Assembly: GCA_000499405.2 (NCBI GenBank) | Contig: HG738140.1 | Span: forward strand, 8,955,560-9,019,559 | Source: Onchocerca volvulus | Taxonomy: Eukaryota; Nematoda; Chromadorea; Rhabditida; Onchocercidae | Length of the DNA: 64,000 nt | Direction of reading: 5' to 3' | In this document: in pieces, positions 1 to 15,000 of the stretch | Layout of the letters: every line of letters starts with the position of its first letter | How positions within the stretch are numbered: position 1 is the stretch's first letter | Position numbers and translations under genes: made by a program | The notes under the pieces: generated by a model | Told to the model about the DNA's origin: nothing | Database searches by the model: none | The model's input: only the letters and a program-made list of their open reading frames with translations

Positions 1-3000
1 GAATCAGAACAAAGTGAAAGTGGCGATTATAAAAAATTAGAAAGCAAAAATGAAGAATGTGGAATGGAACGGAAAGAGAGAACTGTATTAAGCGATTTGA
101 ATGCTGATGGTGATTTGTTAGCAGTTGCAATAGGCGAAGATATTTCAATCTTTAGTTTTGATTGTGGTACAAGGTTCATCGTCACAGTGCATCTTGGAGG
201 TAAGATAATTCATCGAATTTCTGAATTGAATGTTCATGAGATGTAGAAGCACTTAATAAGCTGCAGACTCAAGTTACATGAGAGCTTCAAAAGTAATTAT
301 AAGAAATTAGGTTCTTATTTGCAAATATTTTCACCATATTTTTTCGTCTGAAAATTTGATTTGAAATCCATCCGATTAAAGATTCCATTTAAATTTTAGC
401 AGTTTCCCAACTGCTTATGTACAATAAAAACGAAGTCGTTTAAATCCAAAGGATCGAATGTAGTAGATGTGAGCTTTTTTGTTGATGAGTTGAATCAAAT
501 TTAATTATCTGATTAAACAATATTTCAGATGATATCAATCCAGTTGCTATGAAATTTATGCCGGTAGTGAATTTAATAGCAGTTGTGACGAATCACGGAA
601 ATGTAATATTTCTTAGTATTGGTTCCAACTGTATAATACATCAAGTGGTAATCATCTTTCCGAAATTCTTTGCAAAGTTCAACTATATTCGAGCACAATT
701 TTTTTTTTCTTTTCCAAAAGCGGAGAAATTTTGTTCAATTTTTTTAAGCATCCTAATCTTTCGTCTTTGTTCAGAAGTTGATGGAAAATATGCGGATACA
801 GAGTGCATCTATTTGTTGCGATCTTCAGTTCGACGATGCGCAGATGTGCATCGTCTTGGAAAACGGTGAAATCTATTCATTTTTTTTCCCAAATTACTCC
901 AAATATTTTCATCGGGAACAGGAAATCGAAATCGAAATATCGAACAGACAGAAGGTTTTCTAATTTTCATAAATATAGTAAAATATCTTTTGGAATCCAT
1001 GTTTTTTAAAGCTTGGTAGCTGCCACATTCATATTTCATTTAAAGTTTGATACTACGATATTTGCTTATCTAAATTTTTTCGTTCAATAATAAATTTTTA
1101 ATAGAATTTTAGGGCATGGCAAACATGGTTTGGGAGCAGTTTGACAAACATTACCCTGGTAGAGACTCTGCAATCATTAATCATCTCAATGCTCTTCTAC
1201 TCGTAAACTTTCTATTTTTGTAAAACTGATATAAATTTGAAAAAATCGAAAACTGCATATGAATAACTTCAGATTATAAGGATTCCAATTTTTAATGATA
1301 AATATTTTACCTTATGTATTTTATTTATTTTTGCAAAAAAAAAAAAAAAATCCAAAGAAAATTCGCTGGGCTTCAAAGCAAATCAAACTTTATCGATCAG
1401 TAATCGACATTTTCGTAATTCATATGGTTTTATTATTAGTTTGAAGTCCTTACAATATAATAAAACACAAAAAATTTATTTTATATCAACGAATTTTCTT
1501 TTCTTCAAAATATCTAAATTTTTATAATAGATTCAGTTACCATTCATTTTCATTCAGCTGTCATCAGAACAAAATGCAAGAATAACACTGCTTGATTTGT
1601 CTGCGGAAATATTGGACAAAGCTCTAGATGAATTTTATTCATCCGGTGAACCTTTAAGTTTTTTATTGAAGCGAAATCTTTTCTCTGGAAGAAGGAAGAA
1701 CTTTTTCTAATTTCTTGCTGTTAAGAAAGTTGTGTAAACTTTGTGTGTGCTGTAATGAAGCAGATTCGATTTTTCTTTGAAGTATATATGGAACATTCTA
1801 TCTACGATTGGTTAATCTATTTAAAAATGTGACTGATGGATAATATTCTTGAACTTTAAATATTTTGATCTCTTAATTCCAGACACTTTGGGTATCGTAC
1901 GAATTCGGCATCTTGTACATCGTGACAAGCACACATCTTGTGTCATTTCCCAATTTATCATGGCTTTGACAACAGATGGGCAACTGTTAATTTGGGATGC
2001 CACAACAACTATGCTGATTTCATCAATTGTTCTTTTGAAAACTAATGAAATAGCCAAAGATTTTATGCTTTTTGATGATATTCCAGATAGGGAAGGGAAA
2101 ATGAATGAAAATACCAAATTGGTACTTCTTTTTACGAATCACGAAGGAATATATCAGGCAAGTTATAGCTTTCGGATCGCGAAATTCGTTTACACCATGT
2201 AAAGTTTTAATCTATTTAATCTGATTTTAGCTTCAAATTCGCAATTTCCGAACTTGCGATGTAATTTATACGAAAGTAGTGAGTAATTCCACATTTTTAC
2301 TGGATAAAATTACGCGTGAGGAGGGATTGATACTTTTTATACAGCTTTTCGCATATGAATCTAAGTAAGTTATTTGTCATAGCTAATAAGCATTCAATTG
2401 TTTTTTGGCGAAATAACTCAATTTCATTATCTGTCGTCAATTCGTCATTTCAAAATACTGATGTATGACATTAAGATGTTTAAAATTTTGTGAATTAATT
2501 TATACACAGCGCTTTTTTTCTTTATTATTTTTTTTTTTTTTCATTCTAATGACCAATGTTTCTATTCTTTAGGAAAAATAATTTTTTCAAGAAATAATGT
2601 GAACATTACTTTGACAGTTGCTTTACCGTAAAGCAAATCTGCTGTTATTTTTCAATAGAATAAATGAAACAAAATTTGTTTTTATTTATTTCCTTAAATA
2701 CTATGGTTTTAGTGAACTAAATGCAGTCAAAGTCCATGCAATTTATGAATGCCAGCCAGATATGCGTTTAGATCATTTAATAAATCAACAGCGTTGGGTT
2801 GAAGCTGAGGAATTTGCTCAATTATTTAGCTTGAGCATGGAGGTATGTACTTCATATTTCACCTTACATATGAGTGATTAGATGGTGAAGTGAAAGCGAA
2901 AATATATAGTCACAGGAATGGCGAATAATTTCAGAAAATCTATATAGCTCGTATTGAACATTTCGTGGATACGGGAACGATGGGTCAGAATGACCGCGAA

Positions 3001-6000
3001 ACACATGAACTGGATGAGTTTCTTGGATGGATGACACAAGTCTCGGATCAGAATTGGGTAAATATTTCAAAAGTTCTTATGTTAATTCTCTTAGAATTTT
3101 CAAGCCATCGTTGCAAATAATTACATTAAGTTATTTTACTTCGTAGTTCTGCATTCTTCATTTTGCTGAATTTCGAACTATCCAGCGATTTAAATAAACA
3201 AATTAGATACTATCCATCTATTTAGGTGGCTGAAATGTGCATAGCTGCAGTAATATATTGTTCAAGCCATTCATGGGTGAAGAAAATATTAGATTTCGTT
3301 AAAAAACTCGAAATTACAGGTAATATTTATAGCACTGTACTTATTTGATATTTTGTATCCTTGGATTGCGCTTCAGTGAGTGAAAAATTTTTGATTCCCG
3401 TCATTTTGTTTTAGATAGTGAGACGATAGAGAAATTGTCGCTAATGCGTTACAATTATCAATCATATCGCGAGGTGCTTGGTCCTTGGGTACGTTTGAAA
3501 TATGTAATTTCAAGAAATAGATCACAGAATATTATAGAATAGAGGACTGTAGAACTGAAAATTTAATGAGAAAATTTTTTCTTATTTTAAGCGGAAACCA
3601 TGCTCTAGTAAGTTTTCGGGAATTGATTTGTGGTCAGAATTTCTTGGTGGTTGTTCGTGGGAGCACATCTTTGAAATTTTCTACAAGAATGGAGAATTTT
3701 GTGAAGCACGCTTGATATGGTGTCGTTATCGGAAAACACTGGAGGAGTGGATTAAAGAAAATGGAAATTTTGAACGTTTATTGTCAGAAATTCATCTCAC
3801 AATTCGTGGTAACTCATTCGGCAATCATCATTTAATGTAAAATTATAATTGAATATCAAGTTTCGGCTGTTTTCTGAATTGTCACAATGGGACAACATAA
3901 TATTTATTCGATTCTTTTTTTTCAGGTTGAAAATATGAGGTCAAATTTGATCTTAGGAGCAAATTAAATTTCTGTAGAACTTCATTAAATTTCAGATGCG
4001 GTCGGTGACATCATGGAAGCAATGTGTTTTTTAGAAGAAGAGATCATTCCTGTTGTAATTTTAAATGATCCTAAAACTTGTTGCTCATGTTGCAAAACAT
4101 TTTTGATAGATATTGCTCGTATAGCTGAAACAGAATACCCGGAATGCTTTCCTGAAAATTCACTTGAAATTGCCTCAACTATGGAAAGAGTTATAGAAAA
4201 CTTACTCAGTTGTTCTATAACTCCATGTCGTCAGGTAAATAATCGGATTAAAGTCGTCTTAAATCATGATTTTTTTTTTAAATTCAAATTGTAGAATGAA
4301 AATTTCAATTTATTTATTAGCAAATTGATGGAACTCAGTAGGTTATTAAATAGATTTTTTTAAATATTTTCTTAAATAATATTTAGACATTTTATAAGGT
4401 GTAGCTGAAGTAATTTTTTAATCTCTTCATTGTTCATCTGTTTACTTTAAATGATCTAAGGAACTTATAAGAATTTCTTAACTTTTGGTATAAATTTCTA
4501 ATATGTTCATTTTAGGCGGAAGTTGCATTTACGCTTTCAGTTATCGGATGTTATTCTGAAGATCCAGACGATTTGATGGGAGAATTAAACGTTTATGTGA
4601 GAAATTTGCGTTCAATGGAAAGGTTAAAAAGTGTTTATCAATGTACGATGAGTTACAATACTTATCAGGTGAGCGAAGTAATGAACTTTGAAGTAGATAT
4701 ATAACCAGCTGGTTAGGATTGGTTGCTAGTTTTGATTGAAAATAAAGTTCTTATTTTCGATGGATAGAAAAAGATTTTTTCTATTAATTTTTACTTTTTG
4801 TTGTAGTTTCCTTAATCTTATTTTTGACGAGTAAAAACAGTGATGCTCTGATGTTTATTTCGCAGCATGCTTGAAATATGAAATAGAATTAACATTTCTA
4901 ATCTAATCCACGAATTAGAAAAATACGAATTTGAGTTTAACTCTTCAGTACTATGATCTGATGTTTATTTATAATTCTTGACAAATTTTGTAGTCCTTTT
5001 GCCATTTTAAATCGAATCAGCACGATTTAGTATTTATGTTTTAAGGAACAGACGGTGGAGTCAATTTGTTACACAATAGTGGAACGGGTGAAAAGTGTGC
5101 AGTTGATCAGAAGTAATATTGATCAATATGCAAGACCTTACATGAATGAATTTAAATTAGATCCTGATCGTACACTCTACAATTACATTTTGGTAAACTT
5201 CATACTGTTTAAAGTAAAATCAAAGTGAACAAAGTAGTTATCGATTTTAGTTAACCACTAATTATTATGAACTTGACGGTAGATCAAACATTCGATTTTA
5301 ATAGCACCGTTACTGAGAGAAACGACACGTTAGACAATGAAAAAGTTTCGGTATTTTTCATAATCTTAATAAAATCATTGGAATATTTTTTAAAAAAAGT
5401 TCTCCAGAAATTATAAGAATTTGGTTCGGTTTCTTATATTTAATTGAAAAGAAACAAAACATGAAGAACTATATATGTATTGTATTTTTAATTGGAAATT
5501 ACGATAATCTAGTCAGAATTTTTATATTTACAGAAAATCGCGACCAGTTCTACTGGCGTCGTTTCCAGTTTTAATCCATGGGATGAACGATGTCTTGCTA
5601 TAGCAGAAAGTATTTCAAATTTGGATTTGCGATGTGAAGCGCTGATTGATGTAGCAAAACGTGCTCACCCACCGTGGACAAAGCAGCTATCAAATGCGGT
5701 TCACGCGATGTTAAGAGCTCCTGGGCTTGGTTTTAAAATGTAAGTTTTCTTGAAAAATTCACTTTGGCAGCTTGGTACAGTCAGTGCAATAGAATACTAG
5801 AGGTTAAAAAGGAGACTCACTGCTCAGGTAACATCTTTCACTAATAAATTTTTCAACATTATTTTGTTATGCGCGACCCAAGGAGAAATCAGTAACAGAG
5901 AATATAAATTACACTTCGAATTGTGAAATAAAATTTTGCATTTTAAATTAAGTCATTTCACATTTTTGATTCTAGCTTTTGGTAACCCAATCTAAGCTTA

Positions 6001-9000
6001 TAAGGGTATTGCAAAACTATTTATGGGCTAAATATATGTTCCCGATCAATATATTATATCACAAAATTTTTAGGGTGTCTCGCCTGCAACAACAATGTGA
6101 TTTTGCTACACTAGGAGAACGGTGGGTACAGTATCGCTTACCGATGCAAACACTTGAAAGATATTTGCAACAAAAGCATTTGTTTAGCAAAGCCGTAGAA
6201 TTTATTTTTCGGCAAGAATCTGTGGAAGCTGATCCTCAGCGTAGACTTACCAGTGCTCTGGAGGTGAATTTTCAAGTTCATTAGTCTACTGTTTCTAAAA
6301 GCAATGATCTACAAATATTATAAAGCTGTTTATTTTGTTGCATACTGGATTTTTCTATCCATTTCATTTCTGATTTTCTGTCGGAAATATTTATTTATTG
6401 TTATAGTTTAAGATTTAAAGATCAGGGGTTGTGAAGCATTGTAATTAATATAGGCATTTCACTATGAGGAGATTAATTGGATTCTAGATAATTAAATTAG
6501 CGGGGAAATTGAAAAAGAACTTAATGGAACGGCATGAATGTGTTTTTCGTTTCTGCCTTTATTTGATCAATGAAAAATTAATGGATGAATTGGTTGGTTT
6601 CTCATTTTTGTCACCATTATAGCATTGTTTTCTTTTATTTAAATCGTTCGATTAATTTGTTATTGTTTTCGAAAGGTAAACACCTTAAAAGAGCAATATT
6701 TTAAGTGTTATTACATGTTAAAATATTGTTTCTTCTAATTATATTGCCAATTTGTCATTCTCTTCTTTCTGTTTTTTAATTTTTTATTTTAGTTTGTGGG
6801 TGTCATTTCCCATCTCAATGAGCTGAATGAAATGGACCGGAATGGTGTTATTAACCAGCTTATGTCACACGTTGAAGCATTGTTAAATTGTCCGGTTCTG
6901 CTTCTGACAGAAGTGAATTTTTAAAATTTTGTTGAAATTTACCTTTTTTTTTTTTTTTTAACATATTCTCACATGTTTGTATGACTTTCAGAAGGCAAAA
7001 AAAATTCGACTTCGAACTATGGAAGCCCTTTCATGCATCTTGGAGCGCTTCAGAAAGGTTATATATTGAATTCGATTTTTCCTAAACAGTTAACAAAGTT
7101 TTTTCTTTAAAAAAGAGTTTAACCGAAGGGAAGTTATGTCGAGTGAAGTGAATTTTTATACATGTTCAATTTTTATTCTGTTTAAAATCAGTTCAGATGG
7201 ATTAATGGATAGACAGCAATTATTTTTACTGCTGAAATGGCATAAGTATATTTTTTAATAATTGTTAATGCTAGAAAAATTATTTTATGATGAATAATAA
7301 ATTCAAGTTCTCGAGTCATTTGATTCTTGTCATTCGATGAGGTCTTAGCGATTTATATGCATTGGCCAGAAAGTAATGTTTTTTTACAGAAAAACTTTTG
7401 GAAGGTAGCATCTGCTATCATTACAGTGTTAGACATTGCGTTTGTTTGAAGTAAGAAAGAATCAGTTTTTGGAAATCAGATTTGCTGATTGACAGATCAG
7501 AACAAAACGAATCTTTATTGACGTATAATGATTAATAATAGTTCCTACTTTAGGTTTTTAAATTTTTGAACAAAAATGCTGATATTCTCTTCGTTAAAGA
7601 TTGAAGAGTTAGTGTGAGTTAATTCAAATCTTGCTTTTTTACTGGATGTATCGTTCAGGATGAAATGCTTCGATTAGAATTGAATGCTGTTCGGAAGTTG
7701 CAACTTGATTATGGTATGATTACGGATTTGTCATTCTTGAGAAATAATACTTTGAAATCAGCGGAACTGCTACATTTTCTGAATTATCGCTTTGCTGACG
7801 GTGGTATTCCGGCAAAGATAACTGAGGTAATATTGTTGTATTTCTTCTTAATATCTTTGAATTTTGGGGAAGAAAAAATGAAATACTAAAAAAAATATTG
7901 AGGCAATTGATTCCAAAATATTTTGTTTCACTAAACTTGCTCTCTTTATTTTTTGATACTGTTTCGTAATAATCTGCAGTGATTTTTCTGTAGCTTCTCA
8001 AATTTTCAAATGCCCTCATGATGGAAGAAAATGCAATGTATGAACTGGCGCTCCATTGTGCTTTGAAGAATCGAAACCCCATAGCAGCTTTGGAATATGC
8101 AAAGTAATTGGACCTTAATTGAAAGTTTGATTAGTTTTCGTATTTGTCATATAAATGCTATTTTTCTCTGCAATTGCAGATTTGCAATGCAAGATGCGAA
8201 AATACCAAGCGAACAATTATTGACCCTCATAGTGCAAAGCTGCAGCTATGGATTGTGGATCATGTCTGAGTTAGCTGAGAATAATGATTATGAGCCGGTG
8301 AGGACAGAGCTATCGTGATTTAGCTTTTTGCCTTGATCTGAGATATTAAGTCTGTTAATTATTATTTAGTTCACGCATAAAAATACTGGCAAAACTGTTT
8401 GATTATTTCTATTTTCATGGTGAGTGAGCATTGTTTTATAAAGATTTTATAACTCTTACTAAATTCAAATTCTTGAATTCTTCAGATATTTGTCATGTTT
8501 GGAAGCCTGTCCGATTTAATGAGTAGCCTTATGGAAGCTACGTGCCAAAACTCCTCTTTAGGCGTTCATGTTTTCCATGTAAGTTAATACTTATTTGTTT
8601 CTCAAATCAATATTTAGCTAAATGAATAAGAATCGTAAGCTTTTAATTACGTAACCTGAGTTGTTCGATATATTTATATGAGTTATATTATCTCATGCAC
8701 TGTATTTAAATCGTTTTTCCAGCGGCTGTTGCTTTATGTGGCCATGTGATTAAAAGTCACAACTGTAGTTTTTTTCAGTTATGCATATTGTTAGATGCCA
8801 CAAAATAAGTTAAAATTTGTTAACGACTTCGGAAAAAAGCTTTGCTGCATGCTACAGTTATTTAGCATTGTCATATTAAGCTTTTCGACTTTAATATACT
8901 AACATTTTACTTGATTTTTATGAATGGAGTGCAAACTAACAGTGTAACCTTCCAGATCGCACTGTTTGTGATTTTGTTTGAAACGGTTGTTTCGCAATGC

Positions 9001-12000
9001 ATGTCTGAAAATCTGGTAGGCGAAAACGGATATGCAAACGGAAAGTAAGGTTTATGTCTGCTAAATCTAATTTATTTAGTCTTTCAATTTTTGTGAACAT
9101 TTTCAAGATAAGTATTAATTTCGAAGTAGTTGGTAATTTAATTTATGTTCAGGTACAAAATGAGAAAATAAGATAGTGGAATAATAATTATAGGACATGT
9201 TTAATATATGGATTTGGGAGACGAGTTGGCGTTTATCATTACAAAATGGACGATACTATTTTCAAAAAAAGTGATGCCATACAGCAATTATCTACTGTGG
9301 CCCGCTCCATTGTTTTTGATGTTTTGAAAGACACCGATTTGATCAACATCAAGTAAGTCATCATTTCTCATTTTCTAAATTTTATTTTATTTTGTATTTT
9401 GATGACATATTCATATATGGATTACAGAAGAAGTAATTTGCTAGAATATTATGAAAAGATGCGCATGGCATGGGCAAATTTATTCTCTTATCTGACTCTC
9501 AACAATCAATTTCTGATAGCAGTTTGTGCTCGCCTGTCATTTGCGTTATTATGTAAGCTCATTGCTTCTGTACTTTTTATCAAACATTTGCTCAAAAATA
9601 ATTTTAGGGTTTTTGCTCTCGATATTATTAATTTAAAATCAGTGTGTTTTTATATTTCGAATTAAATTTAAGCCATTTAAATTTTTTAAGCATGTTATAT
9701 GGTTCCAAGTCACGTCAATCTTACTTATTCTGAGCTACATGGGACGATTGAATTATGTATAGAACGAGCTTTAATGCATAATTATGTCGATCTTGAACTT
9801 TGCGCTGCTCTTATATTTTCTGCTCCAGTTACCGATATCAAAAAGGTAACTAATTTTTAGTATTTTCGCATGAAACACATATTGGAGACCAGCAATACAT
9901 GTGCTATAATTTCGGATCGATTGCGAAGAAGAACTAGACTCTTTTTGAGAAAATCAAGCGATGTTAGTGAGAAAAAAAATTCTAATTTTTGTCTATTTTT
10001 ATTTGTTCAGTGTTGACTTGTAAGCAGCATTTTATAGGTTATCATATTTGTGATTTTTCTTTTTCTTTTTTTTTTTTTCTTTTTTTGAGAGAGAAAAAAA
10101 AAAGAAGAAGAGGAAGAAGCTCATTTGTGAGGATGCATATGCCTTTCAACTTAATTCCAGACTAATTATATTGTAATCATTGACATTCAAAATGTGGCGA
10201 ATAATGTGGTCGTGCTGATAATTTTTTTTTTTTCTGTCGCACAGGAAGACTTCTTTCTAAAAAAAATTTCCATACTTTTTAGGTTTTGTTAAAAACGCGG
10301 TCTTGGTGTGTAATACGAAAATCGCCCCATATTACGCTAAATTTAATTCGTCTTGCTCGATTTTGCGCCGTAATACTCGATGATCATTCTAACGACAAAC
10401 AACTTAGCGTTGGTTAATATTTGATTTAAAACATATAAGACTTTTGCCATTTTGCCTGTATAGTTTGAATATGACTAGTGGAAAAAAAAAAAGCAAACGA
10501 CATTAATGATTTCAATGTATTTGGCTAGAATAAGGTGAACTCTTATTTTTTTCTCTGAATTTTCTTTGCCTTGAGATTGCTTCTTTTACAGCATTATTAC
10601 GCATTGACTTTGTGGATTAAGAAGTTAGGAAGGCTGAATGCTAATTTTCCGCAAAATGTCTCATTAGATGCAATAGTTCAGGAATTTGTTCGCTGTCTTA
10701 TTCCACCCGAAATATTAATCAAGCAAGTTATTCGTTTATAGAATTATTAATTGTATATTTTAGTTAAAATGACTATTTAATGTATATAAATTCTTAAATT
10801 ACAAAATTTGTTGTCCTCTCTTATAGGATCTATCTTATATTTGTTGTTCACAATCAACGAAACTTTTTAAGAATCATTTTTCTTTTTAGATATTAAAACC
10901 ATTTCAAGAATTAATATAATCAGAACCATCACAAATAGTTATATCAATATGTTTATGGAGTTTAATATTCCAGTTACTTTTGTTCGATAGAGTTGCCAGT
11001 ATCATGAAATAATATCATTTGCATTTCTTAGCTCAAGAAAGCTCAAACTTTTGAGTCAAAAAAAAATATCTGAAAAATCCATTAAAGACTTGTGAAAAGT
11101 CTTACAAAAATGCTTCGGCATTGAAGTGCTATTGGAAAATTGAGGATTTGCTTCAACCACCATGCATTTTAAGATTTTGTACGGACTTTTCTCTGGAAGT
11201 CACTGAAGCATTGATTTTATATGCAAAAAAGATGGCATTTAAAGCTTCTACAGAAGAAGATCAAATATTAGCAGCAGAAATGCATCTTATAGTTTTCATT
11301 GCATTGCAGGTTACTATTATTTTTTGCTAACTCATTTCCATAGTTTATAATTTTCCAACCAATTTTCAATTTTTTTTTTTTTTTTTTGTAAAACATTTTC
11401 AAAATTGAGCACTTGCAACAATTACAGGAAATCGGTGTCACGGAGAATCTTTTCATGCAGCTTTATGCCTGTTTGATGATCCTTTGTCCTTATAATTATG
11501 AGATAAGCCATTTTCGTTGCTTGATTAATATTTCTATCATATATCTATTCACGTTATTTTTTTAATCTGCCACAGGAAAAGCGCTAACTTTTGAATACGA
11601 GATTTTTAAATATTATTTATTTTAGTAATTTTTAGACGATCGAAGTGATAATCAATGGAATGGAGAAGTATGTCGATGATGATAATAGCGACCAAGTTGA
11701 AATATTACGGAGAGCTTCCATAATAATTCGATTTTTAGAGATCACTGAACGTATGAACCCTCCAACTGACCACGAAATACGGTGGTATCATGAGCGACAA
11801 AAATTTCTCGTCAAACAGGTATAGTTCACTAGGGATTACAGAAAAATCTTTATATTACTTAAACTCTTTCATATTTATGAATTGTTAATATGAAATAATT
11901 TTGCAATTTTAGAAAATTCTAAAACAAACTTAATTTTTTTTAGCAGAGTGGCAGCCACGATTCAACAGTGAAAGTTTCTGATGGGGAAGATTTGACTATT

Positions 12001-15000
12001 CTAGAGGAAGATAATAGCGGTCTGTTACACAAAAAGGCAGATGTACCCTTTGGTCAACTTCCCCATCGAGCTCGTCATCGTCTACCATTTCATCCGTTCA
12101 TGTTTGAAAATAAAAAAGATTTGCAAAATACTTTGCTCCCAATGATTCATGCCGAGCTTACGCTTTTCAATGTCAATGTAAGCTTTTTTTTTTTTTTTTA
12201 AAGGAAACAAATTGAATTGCTACTGTTCAATTTTTTCGATTGAAATTTGTGAAATCAAGAGTTTTGTTTCAAATCGTTTTTTTATATCCACAGTTCATTC
12301 TTGAATGGAGTATTTCAAATCTTTTCTTTGGATTTTTGTTAATAGCATGTATGAATTAAGATTATCATTTGTAATTTATCATCAAATATTCATTCTTTTA
12401 TATTGTTAAACAAAATTTCTCCATTGCTATAATTTCGTATTACTTGTGACCATTATATAACTAAATATTTAGTTATCAAATAAATTATAAAAATTGAATT
12501 AGTCTCATTTGTAAACTCAGCGATTTAGTATTGCATGCAGAACCACGCACTTTTTAATAGAAATCACTTCTAGAACTGGCTAATGTTTATTCGGGCGTTA
12601 CCTGAAATTGAAATTTCCAAATCAGATCTTCTATCCAGTGCTGTTTTATTGGCCGTTCAAACATACATTACTAAAGGCACTGATATGGATGAAAATGATA
12701 TTGAACGAATCAAGCAGCTAATTAAGAAAGCCACCAATCGCCTTCGAACATTGAAAGGTTTAACGGATGGTTTCAAACATTTGCCGTTAAGTGAGTTTTT
12801 TTAATTCAAAATTTGATTATTGGTTCCAGTATTATTGCTTTGCTTTCCATCAATTTTTTTTTTTTTTTAAGGTAAAACAAAACTGTGCTTTCTGTCTTTG
12901 GGAATCGATGTCATTGAAGAATGGCTTGCAGATTCAAAACGTGAATTAGCCGAGGTATATATTTTATATGTGAGATTAGACAATATAATATATATGAGAT
13001 TGAACAACCATTATTCTTTATTTTAGAGAAATCCGATATTTGCTATTATGTCAGTTATAAGGTTCTTTTTTTTTTTTCAATTATCAAGAAATGCGTTTCT
13101 CGTAAGATCAAAATAATCTGAAAGAGCATTGAAAATGAAAGCTAAATTCTTTGCAGAAAGAAATCGAAGATATTGGCTTTTTGAAACATTTCCTTCAAAA
13201 TTTGAAAGATACTTACAAAAGTTATAATATCGAATTTGTGCTCATGAAATATGGACTCCTAAAAGTCGAAACAGTGGATTTATTATCCATGCCGCAAAAT
13301 CTTATCGAGCATATATATGCAAATGAAATTAACTGGAGTAGTTGCAAAGAAATCAGTGTGTTAATTTTTTCCTAGTTTTTTTGACTTCCAAATTTCAACC
13401 AGAATTTTACCATAATTAACGACAATTATTATTAAGTATGTCTCAGTCAGAATTTTGTTCAACATTACGATAATTATTTCTGACTGTACCGAAATGCTAT
13501 CAACAAACTGGCCATTTTTTTCTCTGTTTTGTTTTTAAGATGACAAGGTTCCGTGTACAGTTGAACTGGCTGATATCCTTGCTCTGGATTTGGATGCGAT
13601 TCAAGACAGAGTAATCCAACAGTGGCTTGAATGGAATGCTGAAAAAGCTGTGCTCTTTGATCCTAATGAAGTAGATAAAATGGTTAACTTATTGTAACTT
13701 TTGAAAAAATTAAACTGAGTAATTTGATTGATAATAACATATAGCTGCCGAATAAAAAAGTACAGATTTACTGAAGTAATACATTGTAGACAAATTCAAG
13801 TGATGCACCATTAACGTTGATAGTGACGAAAGAAAGTGATGAGGAAGTTTACAAATTGCCGTATTCCGATCCTATAGTTTCAAGGTTTGAAATTCTGATT
13901 GCCATAATAGAATGTTGGTGTAATATGTTACATTTTGACAATGAATGGCTTGACTTTCATGGAAAAAAAAACTCATGGAAACAAATCTTTTCTTTCATTT
14001 CTTTCAACATCATAGTACCTAATTGAATATTGATGTGGTTGCATATTGCGAGACATTCTCCTATTCTAATTATCATACTATATAATTTGAAATATTAAGT
14101 TAATTTTCTAAAGGGAATCATTAGTGCTAATAGAAGTCGAATTCAGCAAAGTATAATTTTCTAAACTTTCAGAGTTGTACAATTATCACGATTACGACCT
14201 TCCAAAAAAGCAGTTTATACTCTTATAAATATCTATCGACAGGTTTGATTCGACATTTGGCTGAATTTTTACATTATTTTAGTTGTTACATTGAATTTGA
14301 GTAGTAAATTAGTTAATTGAGATTCAACTTAGAGATAATAAAATTTGGAGAATTTAGTAATTGATGCTTCTTTTGATTCAATCGTTCAGTATTAATAGAA
14401 TGCAGTTCAGGGTTCACATCGGAGCAAAATACGTAGTGTTTGTTGTTTATTGCGATTGCTACGATCTGAACAGTTTCCAGAATTTATGAAAAGCGATTTA
14501 AGTAATGTCTGGTAAGCTCCTAGTTATTAATCATTCTTTTCATTTCTGGTACTGGTGGATTAAAATAAAATTTTGATTCAGATTCTCGAAAGACAAAAAA
14601 ACAACGAAAAAAAAAGCAATTATGTATGAAAAATTCATTGCAGTATGAGTTATAACTTTTTTAATTGAGACGCTTGTGAAATATGTAATATAATTATGTT
14701 TTTTAATTAATGAAATTGGAACATTTTTTACTGAATATCTAATGTAGTAGTGTAATGCCATCTACTATTGCAATATTCATCAAACTTTCCAAGTTGTGAG
14801 TGTAGAATTAAAAGTATTAAAACTTGATAAACTTGACATTAACCAGTTTCATCTGTAAGACTTTGAGCTTGTATGTTCTATTTAAATTTATTTTGGGCTT
14901 CCAGAAAGTGTAAAACAATTCCAAAATTATTTAGCTCGGTGTTAGAAATAATGCTGTATTCCCGAATGATTGAAGAATACGAAATTGACTTGAACATCGA

